Assembly (NCBI GenBank): GCA_050012855.1
Contig: JBEKGJ010000006.1
Span: forward strand, 52,644-116,643
Reading direction: 5' to 3'
DNA: 64,000 bases
Origin: JAJXZJ01 sp050012855
GTDB lineage: Bacteria > Verrucomicrobiota > Verrucomicrobiia > Limisphaerales > J093
The position numbers and the translations under genes are program-made. Of this stretch, positions 14,983 to 23,740 are shown one piece after another (the first letter of the stretch is position 1; every line of letters starts with the position of its first letter). A model generated the notes under the pieces. It had not been told where the DNA came from. It was given only the letters and a program-made list of their open reading frames with translations, and ran no database searches.

Positions 14983-15633
14983 ATGATGCCAGTGTTTGAG
15001 GCCGTCATTTTCGACCTGGACGGCGTGATCGTGGACAGCGAACCGCTGCACGAGCGCGCGTTTCTCGAGATTTTCGCCGAGCTGGGGTATGCCGCGAATC
15101 ACGGCATCGCTTTCCGGGATTACTATGGCCGGTCGGACCGGGCGCTGTGGGAGGATTTCATCGCGCGCCATCATCCGCCGCAGCCGCTCGCGGAACTGAT
15201 CGTGCGCAAGCAGGACCGGCTGATGGAGATCCTCGCCCGCGAGCAGCCGATTTTCCCCGGCGTGGTGGAGTTGATCCGGAAACTGGCGCCGCGTTACCGG
15301 CTGGCGGTGGCTTCCGGGTCACCACACCCGGTGATTGATCTGATTTTGAGCATCCAGGACATCCGCCGCTTTTTCCCGGTGGTGGTCAGCGTAACCGATG
15401 TGGGGCGGAGCAAACCGGCACCGGACGTTTTCCTCCGCGCCGCAGAACTCCTCGGGCTCGCGCCCGGCAGGTGCTGCGTGATCGAAGATGCCGCGACGGG
15501 CGTGGAATCGGCCCGCAGCGCCGGCATGGAAGTCATTGCCATCACCAACTCGCTCCCGGCGGAGCAACTCAGCCGCGCCTCGCGCGTGGTGGCGACGTAC
15601 GACGAGGTTGCCCAAATCCTCGGCGTTGCCTGA
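14983..15633 (+). CDS. HAD-superfamily phosphatase (beta-phosphoglucomutase-like)
   Basis: 216 residues. Four HAD motifs are intact: DLDGVIVDS with nucleophile D11 and acid/base D13; VASGSP (motif II Ser/Thr); RSKPAPD (motif III Lys); VIEDAATGVESA (motif IV Asp). The helical cap between motifs I and II has the length of subclass I enzymes such as beta-phosphoglucomutase and phosphoglycolate-type phosphatases. ATG 14983 and ATG 14986 are both possible. Cytosolic; likely acts on a sugar phosphate or similar small metabolite. Confidence 0.9.
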   Translation: MMPVFEAVIFDLDGVIVDSEPLHERAFLEIFAELGYAANHGIAFRDYYGRSDRALWEDFIARHHPPQPLAELIVRKQDRLMEILAREQPIFPGVVELIRKLAPRYRLAVASGSPHPVIDLILSIQDIRRFFPVVVSVTDVGRSKPAPDVFLRAAELLGLAPGRCCVIEDAATGVESARSAGMEVIAITNSLPAEQLSRASRVVATYDEVAQILGVA

Positions 15634-15740
15634 ACGCGGTTCGGTGGTTGGCCTGCCCGTGGGCTGCGACCAAGAGGGTTCAGGTTGAAGGTCGAAGGTT
15701 GAAGGGGGGGCCGTGGTCCGGCCGGCTTGTGTGGGCGGCC

Positions 15741-17213
15741 TCAAGGATTCGGCTTCCGTTCCACGTTCAGCCAGAACTGGTCAATGGTGTTGAGCAGCAG
15801 GCCGCCGGCCGGTGTGTGCTTCCCTTTGACCGGCGCCGTGGCCGTGGCACTCAGCGGCGGTGTCTGGTCGGTCGTGAACAGGACGATGCGGAAGGGGCCG
15901 CCTCCGGGTTTCGCGGCCGGGCTGGCGGCCACGGTGAACGCGAGTCCCTTCAGTTCCGGCGTGGAATGCAGCGGGGCGGTGCTCACGCCTTCCGGCAGGC
16001 CGCCCAGCACCACGCTCAGGATACCCTGACACTGGGCTGACCGGGCCACCTGCACCGGCACCCGCACCTGGCCGCCGGCCGCGACCTTGAAGGTGTGGGC
16101 CGGCACAGTGGCGCTGAACTCCCCTTGCGGCGGCAGGAAATCAATGATGTAGCCGTAACCCATGCCGCCGCGACGTTGCGCGTCGGTGACGATGACGGCA
16201 TAGCGACCGTCGGCCGGCGCCGCCCAGTTCAGCACCGGGTCGGGCGCCGCGTCGGCGCGGGCGACTTCACGACGGTCGGCGTCCCGCACCAGCAGGAGGG
16301 CGGACAGGGGCGAGCCCAGGCTGGCCGCCTGCACGCTGAAGGTGAAACTGTCCCCGGCCCGCGCGTTGAACGAATAGATGTCCTCGTTGCCCGGCGGGTT
16401 GAGGATGCCGTGCACGGTGGCCGGAAACACCAACCACGGCTCGCTCAGCGCCGGGCGAACGATCTTGTCCTCCATCGCATCGGAGTTCGTCGCCGGTGCC
16501 GGTGGCGGCGTCCCGGCGGCCAGCACCAGCCGGTAAAACGCCCCGGCGACCACATTGGTGCCGGTGTCGTCGGCCGGGCAGCGGGCAGTGACGCGCAACC
16601 GGTAAAGGCCGTCTGCGGCGATGAGGCAGGTCAGTACCGGATCGGCATTGGTGGAAGGGTCGGTGGCGGTGAGTTGCAGCCCGGCTGCGTTGACCAGGGC
16701 GAGGGTCGCTTCGACGGGCGAGTCGAGGGCGAATGCCTGGAACCGCGCTTCGAGGAACTGGTCATGGGCAAGCCGGAGGGTGAAGGCGTTGGTTTCCTCC
16801 GGGTGGCGCAGCAGCACGTTGAGCGTGGCCGGGAGTTGTTCGACGACGCTGGTGGTGCCGGCGGCGGGCGGCGGTTGAAGGAAGACCAGTTCCGGCGTCT
16901 CACCCACGATGAACAAATGCGGCGACGAAACTTCATGGTCGTCGAACGCGCGCACCCAGTGCGGTCCGACCGTGGCGTTGGTGCTGATGGCGACCTGGAA
17001 TTGCCCGTTGGTCTTGCCCGCATTGAAGACCAGGTTAGGGTCATCGCTCCAGAGGCGGAACGCATTGGTGCCCGGGATGCCCAGGGCGATGACGGTGAGG
17101 GTTTCGCCGCGCGGGGCGCCCGCCGGGAAAAGGCCCTCGAAGGCGGGCGCGGCGGCGGCCGCGAGCACGCTCGCGGCAACCAGGACGAATGAAGAGCCGA
17201 CCGGCCACGTCAT
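15741..17213 (-). CDS. Secreted protein with pre-peptidase C-terminal (PPC)-like domains
   Basis: 490 residues; ATG 17213 gives a clear signal peptide (WPVGSSFVLVAASVLAAAAAPAFEG). A start further upstream would add 58 arginine-rich residues and is rejected. The first part (PAGAPRGETLTVIALGIPGTNAFRLW, then VGPHWVRAFDDHEVSSPHLFIVG) looks Ig-like and recurs in exported Verrucomicrobiota/Planctomycetota proteins. Two PPC-like beta sandwiches follow, seen as HDQFLEARFQAFALDSPVEATLALVNAAG and EDIYSFNARAGDSFTFSVQAASLGSPLSALLLVRD, with a closing beta domain. No protease domain is present. Role: cell-surface or extracellular adhesive or binding protein. Confidence 0.75.
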   Translation of the reverse strand: MTWPVGSSFVLVAASVLAAAAAPAFEGLFPAGAPRGETLTVIALGIPGTNAFRLWSDDPNLVFNAGKTNGQFQVAISTNATVGPHWVRAFDDHEVSSPHLFIVGETPELVFLQPPPAAGTTSVVEQLPATLNVLLRHPEETNAFTLRLAHDQFLEARFQAFALDSPVEATLALVNAAGLQLTATDPSTNADPVLTCLIAADGLYRLRVTARCPADDTGTNVVAGAFYRLVLAAGTPPPAPATNSDAMEDKIVRPALSEPWLVFPATVHGILNPPGNEDIYSFNARAGDSFTFSVQAASLGSPLSALLLVRDADRREVARADAAPDPVLNWAAPADGRYAVIVTDAQRRGGMGYGYIIDFLPPQGEFSATVPAHTFKVAAGGQVRVPVQVARSAQCQGILSVVLGGLPEGVSTAPLHSTPELKGLAFTVAASPAAKPGGGPFRIVLFTTDQTPPLSATATAPVKGKHTPAGGLLLNTIDQFWLNVERKPNP

Positions 17214-17547
17214 GCGCGCACGGTAGCGCGTCGGGCGGCCGGAGGCGATGGCAATCGGCCATGACGTCGCGGGCGGGCCTCGGCGGCCCGGCGGTTCACC
17301 ACGGCGTGTTTTTTTCGATTGCGCCCGGCCTCCTCGCCGGTCCGCGTCCAACGCGATGTCGTTCTTTAATCGCAATAATTCTGACAATTGATACTTTCAT
17401 CCGCTTGGTTGCACGGCGAAACGGGGCGTGCTTATGTGGGCGCCATCCGTGGGGTCCGGATCGGACCGGCGAGAGCGGGCAGTCTCGGGCAACGAAGCTG
17501 CGTCGTTGGGAAGACGGGCCATTCGCCACCGTCATGAAGAACATGAC
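17214..17547 (+). promoter_or_regulatory. Divergent intergenic region with an AT-rich promoter-like island
   Basis: 334 bp without a gene, between a minus-strand secreted protein and the plus-strand respiratory cluster. Most is GC-rich, but 17360-17400 is an AT-rich island (TTCTTTAATCGCAATAATTC then TGACAATTGATAC), the likely place for the cluster promoter. No well-spaced -35/-10 pair stands out. Confidence 0.35.
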
Positions 17548-18672
17548 ATGAACACGTTGTTCCCTGCCCTCGACCCCATTCCGCTGCCCGCCCCGGTGTG
17601 GTTGTTCAAGGGGCTGCACATCCTCACGCTGTCCCTGCATTTCATCGCGGTCGAGATGTTGCTGGGCGGGCTGTTGCTGGCGGTCGTGCTGAATCTCCTC
17701 GGACGCGGCGGGGACGGGGAGGTCGCCCGCTGCCGGCGGAACGCGGCGGCCGTGATCGGCCGGCGACTCACCGTGCTCATGACCTATGTCATCAACTTGG
17801 GCGTGCCGCCGTTGTTGTTCGCCCAGGTGCTCTACGGTCGCGCGCTCTACACCAGCAGCGTGCTCATTGGCGTTTACTGGATTTCCGTGGTTTTCCTGCT
17901 GATGGCCTGTTACTGGCTGCTCTATCGCTTTACCGCGCGCCTGGACGCGGGCCGGTCCGCCTGGTGGGTGGGACTGCCTGCCTGGCTGCTGGCGGGCGGC
18001 ATCGCGAAGATTCTCTCGACGAACATGACGTTGATGCTCCGGCCGGAGGTCTGGCCGGGCATGTATGCCGCGTCGGGCGCCGGTCTGCACTTGCCGCCGT
18101 ACGACCCCACGCTGCTGCCGCGGTGGCTGTTCATGATTGGGGGCGGCCTGGTGGTGGGCGGGCTGTGGCTGGTGTGGATTTCCGGCCGCAAAACCCTCGA
18201 CACCGGGGTGCGCCATTACCTGTGCGGTTTGGGCGGCCGGCTGGCGCTGGTGATGTCCGTGGTGCAGGTGAGCCTCGGCTGGTGGGTGTACCAGTCGCAG
18301 CCGGAGCCGGTGCGCGCCGGTCTGACGGTGCTGCCCTTCTATCACCTGGCGGGCTTTGCCTGGCTGGCAGTGGCGGCCCTGCTGGCGGTGATGGGCGGCT
18401 GGGCGGGTTTCGCCAAACCGGCCACGCGCGCGGCGGGCTGGGTGGCCGCGCTCGGCGCCTTCCTCTCGCTGGCGACGATGACGATCTACCGCGACGGCAT
18501 CCGCGACGTCACGCTCGCGGGCAAGGGATTTCATGTTTGGGATCAGCGGGTGGAAACCAACTGGTCAGTGCTGATCCTGTTCCTGGTGCTGTTCGTGATC
18601 GGGTTGGGCGCACTGGGCTGGCTGATAAGCGTGATGGCGCGGTCGAAGCCCGTATCGGAGAAGGTGGCCTGA
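17548..18672 (+). CDS. Polytopic membrane protein of the respiratory cluster
   Basis: 374 residues from ATG 17548, about nine membrane helices, almost no soluble part. Histidines sit in or near early and late helices (KGLHILTLSLHFIAVEML; VLPFYHLAGFAWLA), which could serve as haem or quinone-site ligands. The stop overlaps the Rieske start (TGATG), so it is translationally coupled to the Rieske protein and cytochrome b. The overall look, with N-terminal His-rich helix and MGG/GGL motifs, is reminiscent of CydA-family membrane subunits, but I cannot place it in a named family. A haem-binding or proton-path subunit of the neighbouring complex is the reasonable guess. Confidence 0.7.
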   Translation: MNTLFPALDPIPLPAPVWLFKGLHILTLSLHFIAVEMLLGGLLLAVVLNLLGRGGDGEVARCRRNAAAVIGRRLTVLMTYVINLGVPPLLFAQVLYGRALYTSSVLIGVYWISVVFLLMACYWLLYRFTARLDAGRSAWWVGLPAWLLAGGIAKILSTNMTLMLRPEVWPGMYAASGAGLHLPPYDPTLLPRWLFMIGGGLVVGGLWLVWISGRKTLDTGVRHYLCGLGGRLALVMSVVQVSLGWWVYQSQPEPVRAGLTVLPFYHLAGFAWLAVAALLAVMGGWAGFAKPATRAAGWVAALGAFLSLATMTIYRDGIRDVTLAGKGFHVWDQRVETNWSVLILFLVLFVIGLGALGWLISVMARSKPVSEKVA

Positions 18673-19151
18673 TGAGCAAGACAACGAACAACGAGTTGCC
18701 GCCGGACGCCGACGCCGTGCCGCGGCGGGCGTTTGTGGGGACGGCGCTGGGCGCGGCGGGCGCGTGTTATGCCGGTGCGATTGCGTATCCGGTTTACCGC
18801 TATCTTGCATCGCCAGCCGAACGGGCCGAGGCGGCGGCAGCGGTCACCGAGGTGACGCTCAAAGACGCCCAGAAGCTGCCGACGGGCAGCGTGCTGATGT
18901 TCAAGTTCGGCCCGAAGCCGGCGATGCTGATCCATCATGCCGACGGCTCATGGGTGGCGCTGAGCGCGGTCTGCACGCATTTGGGCTGCACCGTCCAGTA
19001 CCAGACCGAGCGCAACGTCATTCACTGCGCCTGTCACGGCGGCGAATATGATCCGGTGACGGGCAAGAACATCGCCGGGCCGCCGCCGCGGCCGCTGACG
19101 CGTTACGTGGCCAAGGTGATGGAGAGCGACGTGGTGGTTTCGAGGAGCTAA
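18672..19151 (+). CDS. Rieske [2Fe-2S] protein of a cytochrome bc-type complex
   Basis: 159 residues. N-terminal twin arginine (R18-R19, PRRAFVGTALGAAGACYAGAIAYP) forms an uncleaved Tat-type membrane anchor. The cluster-binding boxes are CTHLGC (ligands C101, H103; C106 for the disulfide) and CACH (ligands C119, H122; C121 for the disulfide), then GPPPRPL, the Pro loop. It accepts an electron from quinol at the Qo site and passes it to a c-type haem. Start overlaps the previous stop; the cytochrome b gene follows after 6 bp. Confidence 0.95.
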   Translation: MSKTTNNELPPDADAVPRRAFVGTALGAAGACYAGAIAYPVYRYLASPAERAEAAAAVTEVTLKDAQKLPTGSVLMFKFGPKPAMLIHHADGSWVALSAVCTHLGCTVQYQTERNVIHCACHGGEYDPVTGKNIAGPPPRPLTRYVAKVMESDVVVSRS

Positions 19152-19157
19152 CACCGC

Positions 19158-20237
19158 ATGAAAGCGCTGGGTTCAATTTACTCGTGGGTGGACGAACGGC
19201 TCGGGATCGAAGACCTGATCCAGTTCGCGCGGAAGAAGACCGTGCCGGAACACGCGCATTCGTTCTGGTATTACTGGGGCGGCATTTCGCTGTTCCTCTT
19301 TCTGGTGCAGGCGGTGACGGGGGTGTTGCTCCTGATTTATTACCGGCCGGGGCCGGATGCGTTCGAGTCGGCGCGGCAGCTCACCTACGAGATTCATTTC
19401 GGCTGGCTGATCCGGTCGGCGCACTCGTGGGCATCGAACCTGATGATTGCGGCGATTTTCGCGCACATGTTCTCGGTGTTTTTCATGAAGGCGTACCGGC
19501 AGCCGCGTGAATTCGGCTGGTGGAGCGGCGTGGTGTTGCTGCTGCTGACGATGCTGTTCGGGTTCAGCGGGTATCTGCTGCCGATGAACGAACTGGCCTA
19601 CTTTGCCACCAAGGTGGGACTGGAGATTCCCAATTCGCTGCCGGTGGTCGGGGCGAAAATCGCCTCGCTGGTGCGGGGCGGGCCGGAGGTGAGCGAGTTC
19701 ACGGTGCAGCGGTTCTTCGCGCTGCATGTGGTGGTGCTGCCGGCGGTGTTCATCCCGCTGCTGGGATTCCATCTATGGCTGGTGCAGAAGCACGGCAATG
19801 CCCTGCCTCCGTCCGAGGAGGCGAAGGCGCCGGGCGCGCGGAAGACGATTCCCTTCTTCCCGAATTTCCTGATGAAGGACCTGGCGATGTGGCTGATCAC
19901 GCTCAACGTGGTGGCGCTGCTGGCCTCGATGTTCCCGTGGGATCTCGGGTCGTCGGCCGACTCGTTGAAGCCGGCGCCGGCGGGGATTCACCCGGAATGG
20001 TATTACATGAGTTCGTTCCAGGTGTTGAAGCTGTTCGGGAACTGGTTTCCCGGGGCGGCGGGTGAGGCCCTCGGCATGGTGATCTTCACGCTGGGGCTGG
20101 TGCTGTGGTTTTTTGTTCCGCTTTACGATACGGCCAGCAACGCCGGGCAGCGGGCCCGGGCGGCGACCTACTTTGGGCTGTTCGCCCTGGCGATTCTGGT
20201 GGTGACCACGATCTGGGGCTACGCCGCCTTGAAATGA
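19158..20237 (+). CDS. Cytochrome b (bc/b6f-type), fused N- and C-terminal parts
   Basis: 359 residues with about eight membrane helices. The four b-haem ligands are visible: H89 and H103 in the second helix, H190 and H205 in the fourth; the 14-residue spacing in both pairs is like b6 rather than mitochondrial cytochrome b. The Qo-site PEWY motif is at 280-283 (GIHPEWYYMSSFQ), in the part equivalent to b6f subunit IV, so both halves are in one chain. It oxidises quinol together with the Rieske protein. No separate cytochrome c1 or f gene is nearby; the haem c of the next gene may take that role. Confidence 0.93.
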   Translation: MKALGSIYSWVDERLGIEDLIQFARKKTVPEHAHSFWYYWGGISLFLFLVQAVTGVLLLIYYRPGPDAFESARQLTYEIHFGWLIRSAHSWASNLMIAAIFAHMFSVFFMKAYRQPREFGWWSGVVLLLLTMLFGFSGYLLPMNELAYFATKVGLEIPNSLPVVGAKIASLVRGGPEVSEFTVQRFFALHVVVLPAVFIPLLGFHLWLVQKHGNALPPSEEAKAPGARKTIPFFPNFLMKDLAMWLITLNVVALLASMFPWDLGSSADSLKPAPAGIHPEWYYMSSFQVLKLFGNWFPGAAGEALGMVIFTLGLVLWFFVPLYDTASNAGQRARAATYFGLFALAILVVTTIWGYAALK

Positions 20238-20259
20238 CGATTCTCCTCCTGCGAAGCGT

Positions 20260-21654
20260 ATGAACTATCCGTTTTGGGATGTGCCGCACATTGGCAGCGG
20301 CTGGGTGATCGGCCTGATTGCCATCTTTCACGTCATGATCTCGCACTTCGCCGTCGGGGGCGGTTTCTACCTGCCGCTGGCGGAGCGGAAGGCGATGCGC
20401 GAGGGCCGACAGGACTGGCTTGAAATCCTGCAGGGGCACTCGAAGTTCTTTCTCGTTCTTACCGGCGTATTCGGCGCGGTGTCGGGCGTGGGGATCTGGT
20501 TCGCGATTGGTCTGGCGCATCCGGAGGCCACCAGCACGTTGATCCACAACTTCGTTTTCGGGTGGGCCATCGAGTGGGTGTTCTTCATGATCGAGCTGAG
20601 CACGGCGGCCGTTTATTACTACACATGGAACCGGGTGCCGAAGGCGCTGCATTTGAAGATCGGCTGGGTCTATGCCGCGTCGTCGCTCTGCACGCTGGTT
20701 ATCATCAACGGCATCCTGGCGTTCATGCTGACGCCGGGGGATTCCTGGCTGGCGGTGGCGGGCACGGGACATGAGGCAAGCCGGTTCTGGCAGGCCTTTT
20801 TCAATCCGACCTACTGGCCGAACCTGTTTATGCGCATGGCGGTCTGCACCTCGCTGGCCGGCATCTGGGCGCTGGTGACCTGCAGCCGGATTGACGGCAC
20901 GCAGCAGCCCCGCCTCAAGACGCAACTGGTGCGCTGGAGCGCGAAGTGGCTGGTGCCGTCGTTTGTGGCGCTTCCCCTGTTCCTGGCGTGGTATCTGTGG
21001 CAGGTGCCGGAATCGCAGCGCGCGCTGCTGTCCTTTGGGATGACGACCATCGGCACCGGGGCCTTCACCCAGGTGACGCGCACGGTGCTGATCATCGTGA
21101 TGACCTCGGCCACGATCGTGGGGGTGGTTTATTTGTTCGCCTGGCGTTCCCCGCTGGACTTCAGCTTCCCGCATGCGGTGGCCGTGCTGTTGCTCGGGTT
21201 GGTGGCCACCGCCTCGGGGGAATACAGCCGTGAAATGCTGCGCAAGCCGTTCGTCATCGGCCGGCACATGTTCTCGAACGGTGTGCGCCAGGGCGACGTG
21301 GCGAAGTTCAACGCGGAGGGCTACCTCACCCATTCCCTGTGGGTCACGACGAACACGCCGCCGCTGGTGCAGGGTGAGATTATTTTCCGCGGCCAGTGCC
21401 TGGCGTGTCACACCCGCGATGGGTATCGGCCCATGAAGAAATTGCTTGCCGGTCGCGACCGGGAGGCGATCCGCAACCTGCTGGGCATGTTGCACGATTA
21501 CAAGCCGGACTCGCCCTATCGTGCGTTCATGCCTCCGCTGGTGGGCACCAAGGGCGAAATCGAGGTGCTGGGCGACTATTTGGCCACGCTATCCAAGCGC
21601 GTCGGCGAGCCGGGTGCTGCGTCACCCGCCAAGCCGGCGCTCGCGGGTCGCTAG
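20260..21654 (+). CDS. CydA-superfamily membrane protein with C-terminal cytochrome c domain
   Basis: 464 residues. The N-terminal part (about 1-330) has eight to nine helices with CydA-like features: WVIGLIAIFHVMISHFAVGGG, GVFGAVSGVGIWFAIGL, FFMIELSTAAVYYYTWNRVP and NPTYWPNLFMRMA. H24 and H29 are candidate haem ligands. The long quinol-binding loop of canonical CydA is absent. After the last helix a class I cytochrome c-like domain carries CLACH (C380, C383, H384) and a late Met in AFMPPLVG as probable axial ligand. Non-canonical CydA relatives with a C-terminal haem c are known from genome surveys, with untested function. Placed after cytochrome b, it may take electrons from the Rieske/b module and act as terminal reductase or as its c-type subunit. 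Confidence 0.85.
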   Translation: MNYPFWDVPHIGSGWVIGLIAIFHVMISHFAVGGGFYLPLAERKAMREGRQDWLEILQGHSKFFLVLTGVFGAVSGVGIWFAIGLAHPEATSTLIHNFVFGWAIEWVFFMIELSTAAVYYYTWNRVPKALHLKIGWVYAASSLCTLVIINGILAFMLTPGDSWLAVAGTGHEASRFWQAFFNPTYWPNLFMRMAVCTSLAGIWALVTCSRIDGTQQPRLKTQLVRWSAKWLVPSFVALPLFLAWYLWQVPESQRALLSFGMTTIGTGAFTQVTRTVLIIVMTSATIVGVVYLFAWRSPLDFSFPHAVAVLLLGLVATASGEYSREMLRKPFVIGRHMFSNGVRQGDVAKFNAEGYLTHSLWVTTNTPPLVQGEIIFRGQCLACHTRDGYRPMKKLLAGRDREAIRNLLGMLHDYKPDSPYRAFMPPLVGTKGEIEVLGDYLATLSKRVGEPGAASPAKPALAGR

Positions 21655-21691
21655 TGTGGGGTCGCAGAATTGCCTGCACATTGGGGCACCG

Positions 21692-21788
21692 AAGCGCCAG
21701 AGGGCTGGCGCACTCCAAGACGCTAGCGCACCCTCCGATGTGCCAGAAAACGCGAAGCGTCTTGGACTGCGGTAGTCCGCTACCGCTT
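21692..21788. repeat. Long imperfect palindromic repeat element
   Basis: A left arm of about 36 bp (21692-21727, AAGCGCCAGAGGGCTGGCGC then ACTCCAAGACGCTAGCG) and a right arm (21753-21788, AAGCGTCTTGGACTGCGGTA then GTCCGCTACCGCTT) are inverted copies with few mismatches, around a 25-nt centre. It looks like a REP/MITE-type element scattered in intergenic gaps of this lineage; only this copy is in the window. The rest of the 247-bp gap 21655-21901 holds no gene. Confidence 0.7.
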
Positions 21789-21901
21789 TCCACAGCCGGC
21801 GAAAGGTACTGGCAATTCTGAGACACCACACTGGCCTGTTTGAGCGGGCGGCTTGACACCCGTGCCGGGAAACCGGCATTCAAGTGGGGTTGCCGACCAA
21901 C

Positions 21902-22576
21902 ATGGAAACACGCCACCGCGGATGGGGACTGGTTTGCCGACGCCAGTGCTGGGTGCCGAGCTGGCGTGGTTGGTTGCTCGCGCTCGGAGCCTTTCTGCTC
22001 CTCGGCTACACGGGGCTGCATGGCATTTACCCATTTCTTGCGGTGGACACCCGTGTTCCCGGCGGTGTTTTGGTCGTGGAAGGCTGGGCGCCGGATTACG
22101 CGCTGGCGGTGGCGGCGCGCGAGTTTCGCGAACACCCCTACCAGCGGCTCTACGTCACCGGCGGTTCACTGGAGCGCGGTGTTCCTCTCTCCGAATACGG
22201 GACCTACGCCGACCTCGGTGCCGCGATTGTGCGCCGATTGGGCGTGCGGCCGGAAGACGTGCAGTCGGTGCCCGGTCCCGCGGTTCAGCGGGACCGCACG
22301 TACGCTGCGGCGCTGGCCTTGAAACGATGGCTGGCGGATCACGATTTGCGGGCGACCAACTGCCAGGTGATCTCTGTGGGAGCGCACACGCGCCGCACAC
22401 GCCTGCTCTTCGAGAAGGCGCTGGGCCGGGAGGTGTCCGTCGGTGTCATTGCGGTCGAAGACCAGGACTACGACTCACGCCACTGGTGGCGGTCGAGCCA
22501 GGGTTTCCGGGTGGTGAGCGGGGAGTTGCTGGCCTATGGCTACGCGCGGCTTTGGTTTCACCCCCCGGCGGAGTGA
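21902..22576 (+). CDS. DUF218/YdcF-family membrane-anchored protein
   Basis: 224 residues from ATG 21902. One N-terminal membrane helix (WRGWLLALGAFLLLGYTGLHG) precedes a soluble alpha/beta domain. DUF218-type elements are GGVLVVEGWAPDYALAVAAREF, YQRLYVTGGSLERG, VPGPAVQRDRTYAAALALKRWL and CQVISVGAHTRRTRLLFEKALG. The family (YdcF, SanA, ElyC) includes envelope-biogenesis proteins. Orientation of the helix suggests the domain is outside the cytoplasmic membrane. No cotranscribed partner is evident. Confidence 0.82.
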   Translation: METRHRGWGLVCRRQCWVPSWRGWLLALGAFLLLGYTGLHGIYPFLAVDTRVPGGVLVVEGWAPDYALAVAAREFREHPYQRLYVTGGSLERGVPLSEYGTYADLGAAIVRRLGVRPEDVQSVPGPAVQRDRTYAAALALKRWLADHDLRATNCQVISVGAHTRRTRLLFEKALGREVSVGVIAVEDQDYDSRHWWRSSQGFRVVSGELLAYGYARLWFHPPAE

Positions 22577-22777
22577 ACCCTTGACTGTGTCGCGTCCGTG
22601 CCGCCATCGCCCAGTTTGGACGCTTGGTTTCCTTGCGCCCGGCGGGTGGAAAAAGATGTCGGTACCGGGCTTCGGCGGCAGAACTGGCGGGAGAATTGCT
22701 TATTCCCAAAGCGTCGTTGACACCGTGCTGCGCTCCGGTTAGCGTTTCCCCGGTTCGCAACGCAAAGTTTGAAGACC

Positions 22778-23536
22778 ATGTCGCTTAAAACCATCAGCTT
22801 GATCGTCGCCATCCTGGCCAGCATCGGCACGCTGGTTGTGAGCCAGATGCAGGTGGCTGGCAAAATCACCGAACAGAAGAACACGCTGGACCAGACCCAG
22901 AAGGATCTCTCCGCGAGCCGGGAGGCGGAAGGCAAGGCCAAGAAGGAGGCCCAGACCACCAAGGCGGAGGCCACGAAGCTGGCCAAGGAGTTGGGCGACA
23001 CCAAGGACAGCCTGGCTCAGGCCACGTCCCGCGCCACCACCCAGGAGGAACGGGCCAACCGCAACGAGGCGGATCTGAGCGACACGCGCTCGAAACTGAC
23101 CGATGCCCAACGCGACGTGGCGGCCTGGCAGGCGCTCGGCATCCCGGTGGAACAGGTGCGTACCCGGCTGGCCGAGCTGATCAAGGCCAAAACGGCCATC
23201 ACGGCGCTGGATGACGAAAAGAAGGTCATGATCCGGCAGATCAATTTTCTGAAGGACCGCCTGGCGATTTACGAAGCCGACAAGGACGCGGTGCCGGACC
23301 TGCCGCCGGGGCTGAAGGGCAAGGTGGTGGCGGTGGATCCCAAGTGGGACTTCGTGGTGCTTGACATCGGCGGCAACCAGGGCGTTGTGCCGCGCGGACA
23401 ACTGCTGGTCAACCGCGACGGCAAGCTGGTCGCCAAGTTGCGCGTGGTCAGCGTGGACGCGGATCGCTCGATCGCGAACGTCATGCCCGAATGGTCACAA
23501 GGCCAGGTGATGGCGGGCGACACAGTGTTTCACTGA
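22778..23536 (+). CDS. Membrane-anchored coiled-coil protein with C-terminal beta domain
   Basis: 252 residues from ATG 22778. An N-terminal hydrophobic anchor (LKTISLIVAILASIGTLVV) is followed by a long coiled coil, about 30-165, rich in Lys, Glu, Ala and Gln. The C-terminal domain (about 175-252, GKVVAVDPKWDFVVLDIGGN with QGVVPRGQLLVNRDGKLVAKLRVV) is a small beta barrel similar to MreC-type second halves and to conserved Verrucomicrobiota proteins of unknown role. Its stop is 1 bp from the start of a tiny lipoprotein gene, so the two are likely cotranslated. An envelope structural or assembly role is plausible but unproven. Confidence 0.75.
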   Translation: MSLKTISLIVAILASIGTLVVSQMQVAGKITEQKNTLDQTQKDLSASREAEGKAKKEAQTTKAEATKLAKELGDTKDSLAQATSRATTQEERANRNEADLSDTRSKLTDAQRDVAAWQALGIPVEQVRTRLAELIKAKTAITALDDEKKVMIRQINFLKDRLAIYEADKDAVPDLPPGLKGKVVAVDPKWDFVVLDIGGNQGVVPRGQLLVNRDGKLVAKLRVVSVDADRSIANVMPEWSQGQVMAGDTVFH

Positions 23537-23537
23537 C

Positions 23538-23717
23538 ATGCGGCGGTTCGGTTTCATTGCCATCCGGTGCGCCTTGCTGGCGTGTCTGGCCGTTGCCTGT
23601 GGTCTGGGTTGCGGCTGTGCCTCGGGCCGGGACGATGAGAATCTGTCAGAGCGGCCGTGGAATGCCCCGAAAAACTGGGAAAACGGGCTCCCCAGCGGGA
23701 TGCTGGAAGGCCGCTAG
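23538..23717 (+). CDS. Small predicted lipoprotein (59 aa)
   Basis: 59 residues, start 1 bp after the coiled-coil gene. The N-terminus is a short lipoprotein-type signal (RRFGFIAIRCALLACLAVA) ending near a cysteine cluster (CGLGCGCASG), so the lipidated residue is ambiguous. The mature peptide is only about 30 residues and ends PWNAPKNWENGLPSGMLEGR. A 'PWN-x-P-x-x-W-E-x-G-L-P' tail of this kind recurs, from memory, in small Verrucomicrobiota lipoproteins. Function unknown. Confidence 0.7.
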   Translation: MRRFGFIAIRCALLACLAVACGLGCGCASGRDDENLSERPWNAPKNWENGLPSGMLEGR

Positions 23718-23740
23718 GCCCGGCTCCTCAGACCTGCCGT

